Shown here: positions 1 to 5,140 of the stretch, in pieces
Numbering within the stretch: position 1 is the first letter of the stretch
Layout of the letters: each line of letters opens with the position of its first letter
NCBI GenBank assembly: GCA_030671095.1
Contig: DAOVAK010000194.1
Location: 1-5,991 of the forward strand
DNA length: 5,991 nucleotides
Source of the DNA: Deltaproteobacteria bacterium
Lineage (GTDB): Bacteria > Desulfobacterota > DSM-4660 > Desulfatiglandales > HGW-15
Direction of reading: 5' to 3'
The notes under the pieces: model-generated
Databases searched by the model: none
The model's input: the letters and a program-made list of their open reading frames with translations, nothing else
Told to the model about the DNA's origin: nothing
Translations under genes and position numbers: made by a program

Positions 1-28
1 CCAACACTCCAAGACAGCGGAATTTTTC

Positions 29-634
29 ATGCACATCTCTGAAGGCGTATTGGCCACTTCCGTTCTCGCAGGCGGTGCCGCGTTGACCGCAGCAGGCCTG
101 GGTGTGGCCCTGAAAAAGCTCAATAATGAAGATATTCCAAAAGTGGGGGTCTTGTCAGCTGGCTTTTTTGTAGCAGGCCTGATTCATGTTCCCATCGGGG
201 TCGCATCCGTGCACCTGGTCCTAAACGGATTGGTAGGCCTTATCCTTGGCTGGCTCTCCTTTCCCGCGATTTTTGTGGGGCTTCTGCTCCAGAGCATCAT
301 GTTCCAATACGGGGGCATTACAGCTTTAGGCGTCAATACCTTTAATATGGCCGTCCCGGCGCTGGTCTCCTACTTCCTTTTTGGACGTCTTGCGACCAGG
401 ACATCAAAAAGCTATGTATCTTCAGTCTCGGCATTTATGGCTGGATCGCTGGCCATCTTTTTGAGCGGTATTCTTGTGGGTATCTCTCTTTATCTGACGG
501 GGGAGGCCTTTTTGCCCGCAGCAAAAATCGTGGTAGCAGGTCATATCCCAGTCATGCTTATAGAGGGAATAATCACAGCGGCCTGCGTAACCTTCCTCAA
601 GAAGGTCAAACCAGAACTTCTTTCCATGACGTGA
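29..634 (+). CDS. cbiM: CbiM-like cobalt/nickel permease (ECF-type substrate-binding membrane subunit)
   Basis: This 201-residue, very hydrophobic protein matches the CbiM/NikM family, the membrane subunit that captures Co2+ or Ni2+ for an energy-coupling-factor importer. The diagnostic N-terminus MHISEG is present. In this family the terminal amine and His2 coordinate the metal, which also fixes the start at this ATG. A second likely ligand is His62 in the segment ASVHLVLNG (residues 59-67). The family signatures FQYGGITALGVNTFNM (92-107) and GHIPVMLIEGIIT (171-183) follow, with about six membrane segments. Length is at the short end of the family. The ribosome binding site is weak (agcgga-like, near 16-21). 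No cbiN, cbiQ or cbiO partner lies downstream; they may lie upstream of the window. Cobalt over nickel is the default reading, since the sequence alone does not separate them. The family call is firm and the metal is less certain. Confidence 0.88.
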   Translation: MHISEGVLATSVLAGGAALTAAGLGVALKKLNNEDIPKVGVLSAGFFVAGLIHVPIGVASVHLVLNGLVGLILGWLSFPAIFVGLLLQSIMFQYGGITALGVNTFNMAVPALVSYFLFGRLATRTSKSYVSSVSAFMAGSLAIFLSGILVGISLYLTGEAFLPAAKIVVAGHIPVMLIEGIITAACVTFLKKVKPELLSMT

Positions 635-667
635 CCCCACATTCCAATAAATGCCACTGGTTCTTCA

Positions 668-696
668 TTGACACATGGAGCCCATTTCTTTATAAT
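668..696 (+). promoter_or_regulatory. Consensus sigma70 promoter for the SH3 lipoprotein gene
   Basis: TTGACA at 668-673 and TATAAT at 691-696 are exact matches to the -35 and -10 hexamers, separated by the optimal 17 bp. Transcription should begin near 703, leaving a leader of about 45 nt before the ATG at 748. The promoter sits 33 bp past the cbiM stop, so the lipoprotein is probably transcribed independently. Both elements are seen directly; activity is inferred. Confidence 0.85.
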
Positions 697-747
697 TTTT
701 CTCAAAAAGACTCACTTTTAATCATTTCGAATAAAAAGGATCGCCAA

Positions 748-1530
748 ATGCAAGGGAAAAGAGTTAACCGCGGCCATTTATACTGGGTGCTCACTGTTTC
801 TGTCTGCCTCATCACGGCATGTGTCACACCATCCTCCAACCAGACCCAGATCTCCGCAGGTGCTGAAGAAAACAGGAAGCTAAAGAAGGCCTTAGCAGAA
901 AGCAATTCCGAGCGTAAAGGCCTCAAAGACAGCGTCTCCAAAATGCATATGCAGATGTTGGAAAAAGACGCCCTAATAAAGAAGATTGAGGAACGCCAGA
1001 AAACACAACAGAAGGTGTTGGACGATGCCATTCAGGAAGTGGTAAGGGCCAAAGCAAAGTTGGCCAGTCTGGAGAGCAAGGCAGAGGCCGCATCGAATAT
1101 GGCTGAGGCTGAGATTGCTTTGAGGAACCTTAAGGTGGAGTTAGGGGCTGGGGAGAAGGATCCAGATGTTATTAAGGCCAAGCAGCTGATGAAGATGAGC
1201 GCTCTGGAGTTTAAAAAGGAAAATTACGGGGGTGCCCTTTACCTGACCAGTCAGGCGATGACTCACATCAAGGCCGGCCAGATACGAATGAGGCCGCGCG
1301 AAAAGATACCCGTCATCAAAGGCGAAATCCTATTTGCCGAGCCTTTGTCCCTCCGGGTGCTGAAAACGAGTAATCTCAGGGAAGCCCCTGATCTCAAAAG
1401 CAAAGTCCTCACCACATTGGGGAAAGGCGCTCCGGTTGTAGGTTATTCACATAAAGGAGAGTGGGTGCGGGTACATTCTGAGCAAGGAATCCATGGGTGG
1501 ATCTTTCAGACTTTGGTGGGGGCCCGCTAG
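748..1530 (+). CDS. Coiled-coil lipoprotein with C-terminal bacterial SH3 domain
   Basis: This 260-residue protein is predicted to be exported and lipid-anchored. A short basic N-terminus and hydrophobic stretch (residues 11-24) end in a lipobox, ITAC, with Cys25 as the lipidation site. Residues about 38-135 are charged, helical and Ala/Lys/Glu-rich, consistent with a long coiled coil. Residues about 138-180 form further helices that resemble a TPR-like repeat. Residues about 196-258 match a bacterial SH3 (SH3_3) domain, with the pattern SNLREAPDLKSKVLTTLGKG, then GEWVRV and HGWI. Such domains often bind peptidoglycan or other cell-wall ligands. The open frame extends upstream to a GTG at 631, but that stretch contains the consensus promoter. 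The ATG at 748 has AGGA seven bases upstream and yields the lipoprotein signal, so it is the chosen start. The specific role is unknown; an envelope structural or scaffold function is inferred. Confidence 0.85.
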   Translation: MQGKRVNRGHLYWVLTVSVCLITACVTPSSNQTQISAGAEENRKLKKALAESNSERKGLKDSVSKMHMQMLEKDALIKKIEERQKTQQKVLDDAIQEVVRAKAKLASLESKAEAASNMAEAEIALRNLKVELGAGEKDPDVIKAKQLMKMSALEFKKENYGGALYLTSQAMTHIKAGQIRMRPREKIPVIKGEILFAEPLSLRVLKTSNLREAPDLKSKVLTTLGKGAPVVGYSHKGEWVRVHSEQGIHGWIFQTLVGAR

Positions 1531-1565
1531 GAGATCAAAGCTCAACGCGTAAATCCCGTCTCACG
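1531..1565. other. Short convergent intergenic gap without an obvious terminator
   Basis: Only 35 bp separate the stop codons of the plus-strand lipoprotein gene and the minus-strand cyclase gene. I find no GC-rich hairpin with a T-run in either direction. Transcripts may overlap into the opposing gene or end by Rho. Confidence 0.5.
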
Positions 1566-3338
1566 TCATTGCGCTGCCTTCTTCCTCTTCTTTTTCCGCC
1601 CGCTACCGGCAAGAACCACGCGGTCGCGACCGCCCCTCTTGGCCTGATACAGGGCCGCGTCAGCCTTGCTAATTATGCCCTGAGCATCGTCTCCGTGTTC
1701 CGGGAAAGAAGCGACGCCCACACTTATGGTGACTGTCACTGAATGTCCATTGGCATCAATTTTCTCTTTGGCCACGCTGCCCCTGATGCGCTCTGCCGCC
1801 TTCACACCTTCATCCTGCCCGATTTCCGGCATGATGATTATGAATTCCTCTCCGCCATAGCGCGCTGCATAGTCACAGCTACGGATTGATTCCTGGAATA
1901 CGTTGCCCATTTTACGGAGTACTTCATCTCCCGCCAGGTGGCCATATGTGTCGTTGAACTTCTTGAAATGATCAATATCAATGATCAACAGTGCGAAGGG
2001 GCGCTCATATCGGCTGGAGCGACCTATCTCTCCGCTCAACGACTCCATAAGATGCTTACGGTTGTAAAGTCCTGTCAAGCTGTCCGTTACGGAGAGGATT
2101 TCTAGTTCCTTATTCTTCTCCGTTAAGGCCTCGTTTGCTGCGGCCAGTTGTTCTCGTCCCTCGCGGAGGCGTGCTACCATTTGGTTGAATACCTGGGTCA
2201 GGTAAGCTACCTCACTGCGACTGAGAACTGGAAGATCCACCTCCAGATCGCCCGCAGACACTTTATCGGCTCCCTTCGTCAACCTGGCCAGAGGTCGCAC
2301 GATACTTAGACCAAGGAGATATGCGCAAAGGCCAATAAGAAGCAGCACCCCGGCAAACAGCCCCAGGGTCAGATTTCGAAGCCGAACAATCTCAGCATAT
2401 GCCTTCTGCCTGTCTTTTTCGGCCACAACGCCCCAATCCAATTCAGTTACTTTTTTGAGTGTTCCAACCACCGCCTTACCCTGGTAACCGGTGTATTTCA
2501 GGGGGATTCCCTCCTTGGAAAAGAGCCTGTCCAAAGTCTTATCTACCATGATCTTTCTGAGGGTCTTCATAGGGATGGGCACGGAACTGACAAGCAAAAT
2601 GCCCTCCTTTGTGATGAGCTGCAAGTCCACCGCCCCTCCATGAGCGTAGCTTTTGAGCATCAAGCCGATGGCTTGAAAGTTCAGCCTAATGGCCAGGACA
2701 CCCAGTATGCGGTTGCGGCCAGCTAATATGGGCGTGGCGATGACCATGACCGGGATCTGTGAGGCCTGATCAAGATAGGGTTTACCGAGAATAGGTTCGT
2801 CAGATCGCGCCGTCTCCAGCCACTTTTCTGGCATTTTCAAGGGACTTGCCTTTTTTGCACTCGTGGCCAGTGTTTTTCCGCTTAGATCCAGGAGTATGAG
2901 CTCTTCGTACTCGTCGAATTTCCCCAACAAAGATCGGAAGTAGTCTCTGATCCGACGCTGGGCATCCACTTTTTCAATGTGTGGCGTGTCCGTGCGGAAA
3001 AGCTTCTCACGATATTTTAAGACGGTGTCCGAAACGGTGTATGTGCGTGCGTCATTGAGCTTTCTTTGGAACCACAGGGCAACTTCTCTGGAAGTTTGGG
3101 CCGTGACAACTCTCAGTTCCTGCCTAATGTTATCGTTCAAGAATCTCCTATTTTGAACATAGGAAACCCAGCCCATAATCACTGTGGGAATAATAGTGGC
3201 GAGGAGAGCGAAAACAATTATTTTGGTCTTAATGCTGTCTAGGCGAGAAATTTGGAAGAATTGGGTTTTTGATTGTGCCTCAGAAGCCAAATGGGCAGTC
3301 CCCCTGCGGGCATGCAAAAAAAATATGCCTTCAGTCAT
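1566..3338 (-). CDS. Membrane-bound diguanylate cyclase with Cache sensor, HAMP and GGDEF domains
   Basis: This 590-residue inner-membrane sensor is predicted to make cyclic di-GMP from two GTP. Numbering is from the ATG at 3336-3338. Transmembrane helix 1 spans about residues 40-58. The periplasmic region, about 60-322, has a double-Cache-like character and ends in the typical DWGVVAEKDRQKAYAEI. Transmembrane helix 2 is about 324-345 and a HAMP linker about 346-397. A short coiled coil then leads to the GGDEF domain (about 416-576). The domain starts DSLTGLYNRKHL and carries IDIDHFKKFND with metal-ligand Asp454. The active-site loop is GGEEF (495-499), an active variant. An inhibitory RxxD site (RSCD, 486-489) lies exactly five residues before it, so product feedback inhibition is expected. 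There is no EAL or HD-GYP domain. The C-terminus is a lysine/arginine-rich tail. A TTG two codons upstream is also possible. Neither start has a strong ribosome binding site. The small molecule sensed is unknown. Confidence 0.92.
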   Translation of the reverse strand: MTEGIFFLHARRGTAHLASEAQSKTQFFQISRLDSIKTKIIVFALLATIIPTVIMGWVSYVQNRRFLNDNIRQELRVVTAQTSREVALWFQRKLNDARTYTVSDTVLKYREKLFRTDTPHIEKVDAQRRIRDYFRSLLGKFDEYEELILLDLSGKTLATSAKKASPLKMPEKWLETARSDEPILGKPYLDQASQIPVMVIATPILAGRNRILGVLAIRLNFQAIGLMLKSYAHGGAVDLQLITKEGILLVSSVPIPMKTLRKIMVDKTLDRLFSKEGIPLKYTGYQGKAVVGTLKKVTELDWGVVAEKDRQKAYAEIVRLRNLTLGLFAGVLLLIGLCAYLLGLSIVRPLARLTKGADKVSAGDLEVDLPVLSRSEVAYLTQVFNQMVARLREGREQLAAANEALTEKNKELEILSVTDSLTGLYNRKHLMESLSGEIGRSSRYERPFALLIIDIDHFKKFNDTYGHLAGDEVLRKMGNVFQESIRSCDYAARYGGEEFIIIMPEIGQDEGVKAAERIRGSVAKEKIDANGHSVTVTISVGVASFPEHGDDAQGIISKADAALYQAKRGGRDRVVLAGSGRKKKRKKAAQ

Positions 3339-3420
3339 TATCAAAAACGAGACCCTAGGATTGTAGGCTTATTCACAAAATGACATCAGGGCATCAAAGG
3401 TAAGACTATAATTAGTTAAA

Positions 3421-3449
3421 AGTATAGGGGAAAGGGGGTTGTAAGTCAA
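3421..3449 (-). promoter_or_regulatory. Near-consensus sigma70 promoter for the diguanylate cyclase gene
   Basis: Read on the minus strand, TTGACT (3449-3444) and TATACT (3426-3421) each match five of six consensus bases and are separated by exactly 17 bp. The start site would be near 3414, giving a leader of roughly 75 nt before the ATG at 3338. This indicates that the cyclase is transcribed separately from the operon at 3681-4734 rather than by read-through. The elements are visible; strength and regulation are inferred. Confidence 0.75.
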
Positions 3450-3472
3450 GTTCAGCACACGCATGTAAAGAA

Positions 3473-3496
3473 TGGAGCATTGGAGTAGTGGAGTAT
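3473..3496 (+). repeat. Three tandem 8-bp units of the tggagNNN type
   Basis: Three consecutive octamers read tggagcat, tggagtag and tggagtat. A further unit of the same type, tggagttt, occurs at 3611-3618, and related ggagta words appear near 3660-3666. Short reading frames across this block translate as low-complexity text and look spurious. The block is the left flank of the composite palindromic element that follows. It is probably a microsatellite-like intergenic repeat. Confidence 0.7.
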
Positions 3497-3543
3497 TGAA
3501 TTGCGAAACAAAGAGAAGGTCATCCCCCTCCGCTTACAGGTTT

Positions 3544-3670
3544 TCCATCGCTCCATTACTCTCTCCGAGCCGGAGGCTACGCCGCGGCGAGAGGCTACGG
3601 CGGGACAGGTTGGAGTTTTGGCCTCCGGCTCGGAGAGCCTACGCCTCGGAGAGAGTATGGGAGTACTGGA
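3544..3670. repeat. Composite palindromic intergenic element with nested, competing inverted repeats
   Basis: A perfect 17-bp inverted repeat pairs 3561-3577 (ctctccgagccggaggc) with 3621-3637 around a 43-nt loop. A second perfect 13-bp pairing joins 3557-3569 (tactctctccgag) to 3645-3657. With five mismatches this outer pairing extends over about 26 bp, linking 3544-3569 with 3645-3670. Positions 3561-3569 take part in both stems, so the two structures are mutually exclusive. The loop holds a 10-bp self-complementary core, cgccgcggcg (3580-3589), and a direct repeat gaggctacg (3573-3581 and 3591-3599). The element ends about 10 bp from the stop codon of the FGE-fold gene. It lacks a flanking T-run on either strand, so it is not a classical terminator. 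It resembles a REP-like or miniature mobile palindrome; the family is unidentified. Confidence 0.75.
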
Positions 3671-3680
3671 TTCTTTGACT

Positions 3681-4427
3681 TCAGGCGGGGATCTCCTTTA
3701 CACAACGGAACCCGAGCCAGTGGGCGCCATTATCGGGATCCTCAGGTGTCCATCGACAGGTAATCCTGACAAAAGTGGCAGAGCCTAAGAAGCATCCTCC
3801 TCGCATGGGCAGATGCTCACCCAGCCATTTTCCCTCGCACATCTCCCAGACGTTCCCGCACATATCGTAGCACCCAAATGGGCTCATCCCTTCGTCGAAG
3901 ATGCCAATTTCAGATGTGCGCTCAAGACCATATTCTCTGGAATTGCACCTGTCGGGGAGGAATTCGTGGCCCCACGCCCAGAGACGACCATCAGCTCCCC
4001 GGCCAGCCTTCTCCCATTGAGCCTCTGTGGGGAGGGATTTCCCCGCCCACTTGGCATAAGCCCTTGCATCCTCCCAGCCTACAAAGACAACAGGTTGCAT
4101 AGGTTGCCCCCACGAAGGATGATGCCACAGCCCGGGCTCTCTATGCCCGGTTTCTTCAACAAATTTTCCATACTGAAAGTTGGTCACCGGATACCTGTCT
4201 ATGTAGTGTGCCGCAACGTGCACAGTGCGGGCGGGTATCTCGGTCGCGAATACGGGATTCTCCCTCTGATCCAAAACGAATATCTGCCGAAGTTCTTCCT
4301 CTGTTATCCCCATTAGGAATGGACCCCGAGGCACCAAGACCATCTCAGCCCCATCCAAAGGGCATATAATGCTATCAGGTGGAGGCCCGGAACCCAAATC
4401 CGAGCTTATGTCCCATTGGTTCTCCAA
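3681..4427 (-). CDS. Formylglycine-generating-enzyme-fold (SUMF1/FGE-sulfatase domain) protein lacking the FGE cysteine pair
   Basis: This 248-residue protein has no signal peptide and is probably cytoplasmic. Almost its whole length is one FGE-sulfatase domain. It shows GAEMVLVPRGPFLMG (26-40), YPVTNFQYGKFVEETG (79-94), VGWEDARAYAKWAGKSLPTE (116-135), DMCGNVWEM (188-196), MRGGCF (208-213) and a terminal GFRCV (239-243). In true FGE two cysteines follow the GGS motif and oxidise a sulfatase cysteine to formylglycine. By hand alignment Gly215 and Val220 occupy those places here, so that chemistry is unlikely. Eight cysteines remain, including C186, C190 and C197 in a CX3CX6C pattern. The start is TTG: GGGAG lies nine bases upstream and begins on the last base of the preceding gene's stop codon. 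The gene is 13 bp behind the thiamine-binding protein gene, so they are co-transcribed. Function is unknown; a non-sulfatase FGE-fold enzyme or binding protein is likely. Confidence 0.85.
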   Translation of the reverse strand: MENQWDISSDLGSGPPPDSIICPLDGAEMVLVPRGPFLMGITEEELRQIFVLDQRENPVFATEIPARTVHVAAHYIDRYPVTNFQYGKFVEETGHREPGLWHHPSWGQPMQPVVFVGWEDARAYAKWAGKSLPTEAQWEKAGRGADGRLWAWGHEFLPDRCNSREYGLERTSEIGIFDEGMSPFGCYDMCGNVWEMCEGKWLGEHLPMRGGCFLGSATFVRITCRWTPEDPDNGAHWLGFRCVKEIPA

Positions 4428-4440
4428 CGTAACGCTCTCC

Positions 4441-4734
4441 CTACAATTTTTCTTGCACAGACCTCACCTTGCTCTCAATGCGTCCAGAAGGCCCCTTCCT
4501 GTAATCCAGTTTAAGGGCCATGTAGACCCGGTCGCAGTCTTTCTTCAGTTCTTGAAAGCAATTATTCACTACACCCATAACCTCGTCCCATTCCCCCTCG
4601 ACGCTTGTTCCCATGGGTCCAATTTTATAGGGCAAGCCACTATCTTTAATAATTTTCAACGCCCTTGCCACATAGGCGCTCAGGCTGTCCCCCTTGTCCA
4701 ACGGAAAGATGGAGAAATCGACAAGTACGCTCAT
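4441..4734 (-). CDS. MTH1187-family thiamine-binding protein (DUF77)
   Basis: This small 97-residue cytoplasmic protein matches the MTH1187/YkoF-like family of ferredoxin-fold proteins, several of which bind thiamine or its pyrimidine precursor. The match rests on family features: an N-terminal strand VLVDFSIFPLDKGDSLSAYV (3-22), the central PYKIGPMGTSVEGEWDEVM (35-53), and a C-terminal strand with LDYRKG (75-80) and a Lys-rich helix. Length is typical. The ATG is firmly placed by a strong AAAGGAGGA ribosome binding site (4749-4741) six bases upstream. It is the first gene of a two-gene operon with the FGE-fold protein. No thiamine biosynthesis or ABC transport gene is in view, and the leader has no recognisable TPP riboswitch. 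Family assignment is confident. The true ligand in this organism is inferred. Confidence 0.88.
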   Translation of the reverse strand: MSVLVDFSIFPLDKGDSLSAYVARALKIIKDSGLPYKIGPMGTSVEGEWDEVMGVVNNCFQELKKDCDRVYMALKLDYRKGPSGRIESKVRSVQEKL

Positions 4735-4813
4735 GAGAAATCCTCCTTTGTCGAAGTATCAGGGTTCATACGGTTAGATGAAATTGTATGTTACCCATGA
4801 ATCTTCTAATGTG

Positions 4814-4858
4814 TAATCATGACATTATCAGGTCTTTAATCATGCCGTCAAATGCCGT
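4814..4858. promoter_or_regulatory. Two sets of direct repeats overlapping the operon promoter (candidate regulator sites)
   Basis: The heptamer ATGCCGT occurs at 4842-4848 and 4852-4858, a period of 10 bp or one helical turn, straddling the -35 region of the minus-strand promoter. The octamer TAATCATG occurs at 4814-4821 and 4837-4844. It extends to an 11-of-14 match and flanks the -10 region with a 23-bp period. Repeats on the same DNA face are typical of binding by a dimeric regulator. No regulator gene is in the window, so this is a candidate only. Confidence 0.4.
4824..4851 (-). promoter_or_regulatory. Candidate promoter of the thiamine-binding/FGE-fold operon
   Basis: On the minus strand TTGACG (4851-4846) and GATAAT (4829-4824) each match five of six consensus bases, with a 16-bp spacer. 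Initiation near 4816 would leave a leader of about 80 nt before the ATG at 4734. The -35 hexamer lies inside the pair of ATGCCGT direct repeats. The spacer is one base shorter than optimal, so confidence is moderate. Confidence 0.5.
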
Positions 4859-4875
4859 TTTAAAGGCGATATCGC

Positions 4876-4904
4876 TTGACAATTCCCTGGAAATCAACAA
4901 TAAA
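4876..4904 (+). promoter_or_regulatory. Candidate plus-strand promoter for the kinase-like gene
   Basis: TTGACA at 4876-4881 is an exact -35 hexamer. With a 17-bp spacer the -10 is AATAAA (4899-4904), four of six consensus bases. It points toward the gene at 5141 and would give a long leader of about 230 nt. Weaker promoter-like words closer to the gene, such as TATATT at 5059-5064, could be used instead. The -10 overlaps the start of the 21-bp palindrome. Confidence 0.4.
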
Positions 4905-4921
4905 TGAATAGTGTTCATTTA
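4901..4921. promoter_or_regulatory. 21-bp palindrome, candidate TetR-type operator
   Basis: Arms TAAATGAA (4901-4908) and TTCATTTA (4914-4921) are perfect inverted repeats around the centre TAGTG. In the centre one more pair matches and one fails, so nine of ten pairs are complementary. It overlaps the -10 and expected start of the plus-strand promoter, the classic position for a repressor. The odd-length, AT-rich TGAA/TTCA symmetry resembles operators of TetR/AcrR-family regulators, which is inference. No such regulator is encoded in view. Confidence 0.5.
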
Positions 4922-5126
4922 ATAGATCCCATGATCAACCCTACAGCAAGGTTTCACCCTCTGCAGTCAATTGTTAAAAGCAGAACCGGAAGCCCGCGAA
5001 TCTATGAAATTCCTTCCCACTCTATCTGGAGCACGCCTTGGCTTACGTGTCGCTAAACTATATTTCACCTTATCTCATATTGTGGAGCATTTATAGACAA
5101 GATACTACGTAGCCACTCGCTGACAT
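4922..5126. other. Long leader region without a recognisable gene
   Basis: These roughly 200 bases separate the palindrome from the kinase ribosome binding site. They hold one 41-codon frame (4931-5056) with no ribosome binding site and an unremarkable composition, and an 8-bp palindrome CTACGTAG at 5105-5112. I see no riboswitch, tRNA or terminator. The region probably serves as leader DNA, possibly with a second promoter near 5038-5064. Confidence 0.4.
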
Positions 5127-5137
5127 AAAGGAGGTGG
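5127..5137 (+). promoter_or_regulatory. Strong ribosome binding site of the kinase-like gene
   Basis: AAAGGAGGTGG is nearly the full complement of the 16S rRNA 3' end. The core GGAGG ends six bases before the ATG at 5141, which fixes that start and suggests efficient translation. Confidence 0.85.
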
Positions 5138-5140
5138 AAG

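Noticed and set aside
3557..3657. Intrinsic terminator for the FGE-fold operon or for plus-strand transcription.
   Set aside because: The stems are strong but no T-run follows on either strand, and the loops are longer than in typical terminators.
3544..3670. CRISPR array.
   Set aside because: Repeats are inverted and nested, not regularly spaced direct repeats with unique spacers, and no cas gene is nearby.
3472..3788. Overlapping plus-strand frames across the repeat block.
   Set aside because: They translate repeat sequence and run antisense into the FGE-fold gene, with no ribosome binding site or family match.
3681..3810. C-terminal part of the FGE-fold gene as a variable region of a diversity-generating retroelement.
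   Set aside because: FGE-fold proteins are common targets, but there is no enrichment of AAC-like codons, no template repeat and no reverse transcriptase in the window.
3813..4316. Long plus-strand frame opposite the FGE-fold gene.
   Set aside because: The minus-strand frame has clear family motifs throughout; the opposite frame has none and is a shadow.
4735..4800. Possible TPP riboswitch in the leader of the thiamine-binding gene; the minus strand contains TGAACCCTGATAC.
   Set aside because: Only this fragment resembles the conserved 3' part. The CUGAGA motif and the distal conserved core are absent, and no multi-helix fold is apparent.
4931..5056. 41-codon open frame in the divergent intergenic region.
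   Set aside because: It has no ribosome binding site and no recognisable family pattern; chance occurrence is the simpler reading.
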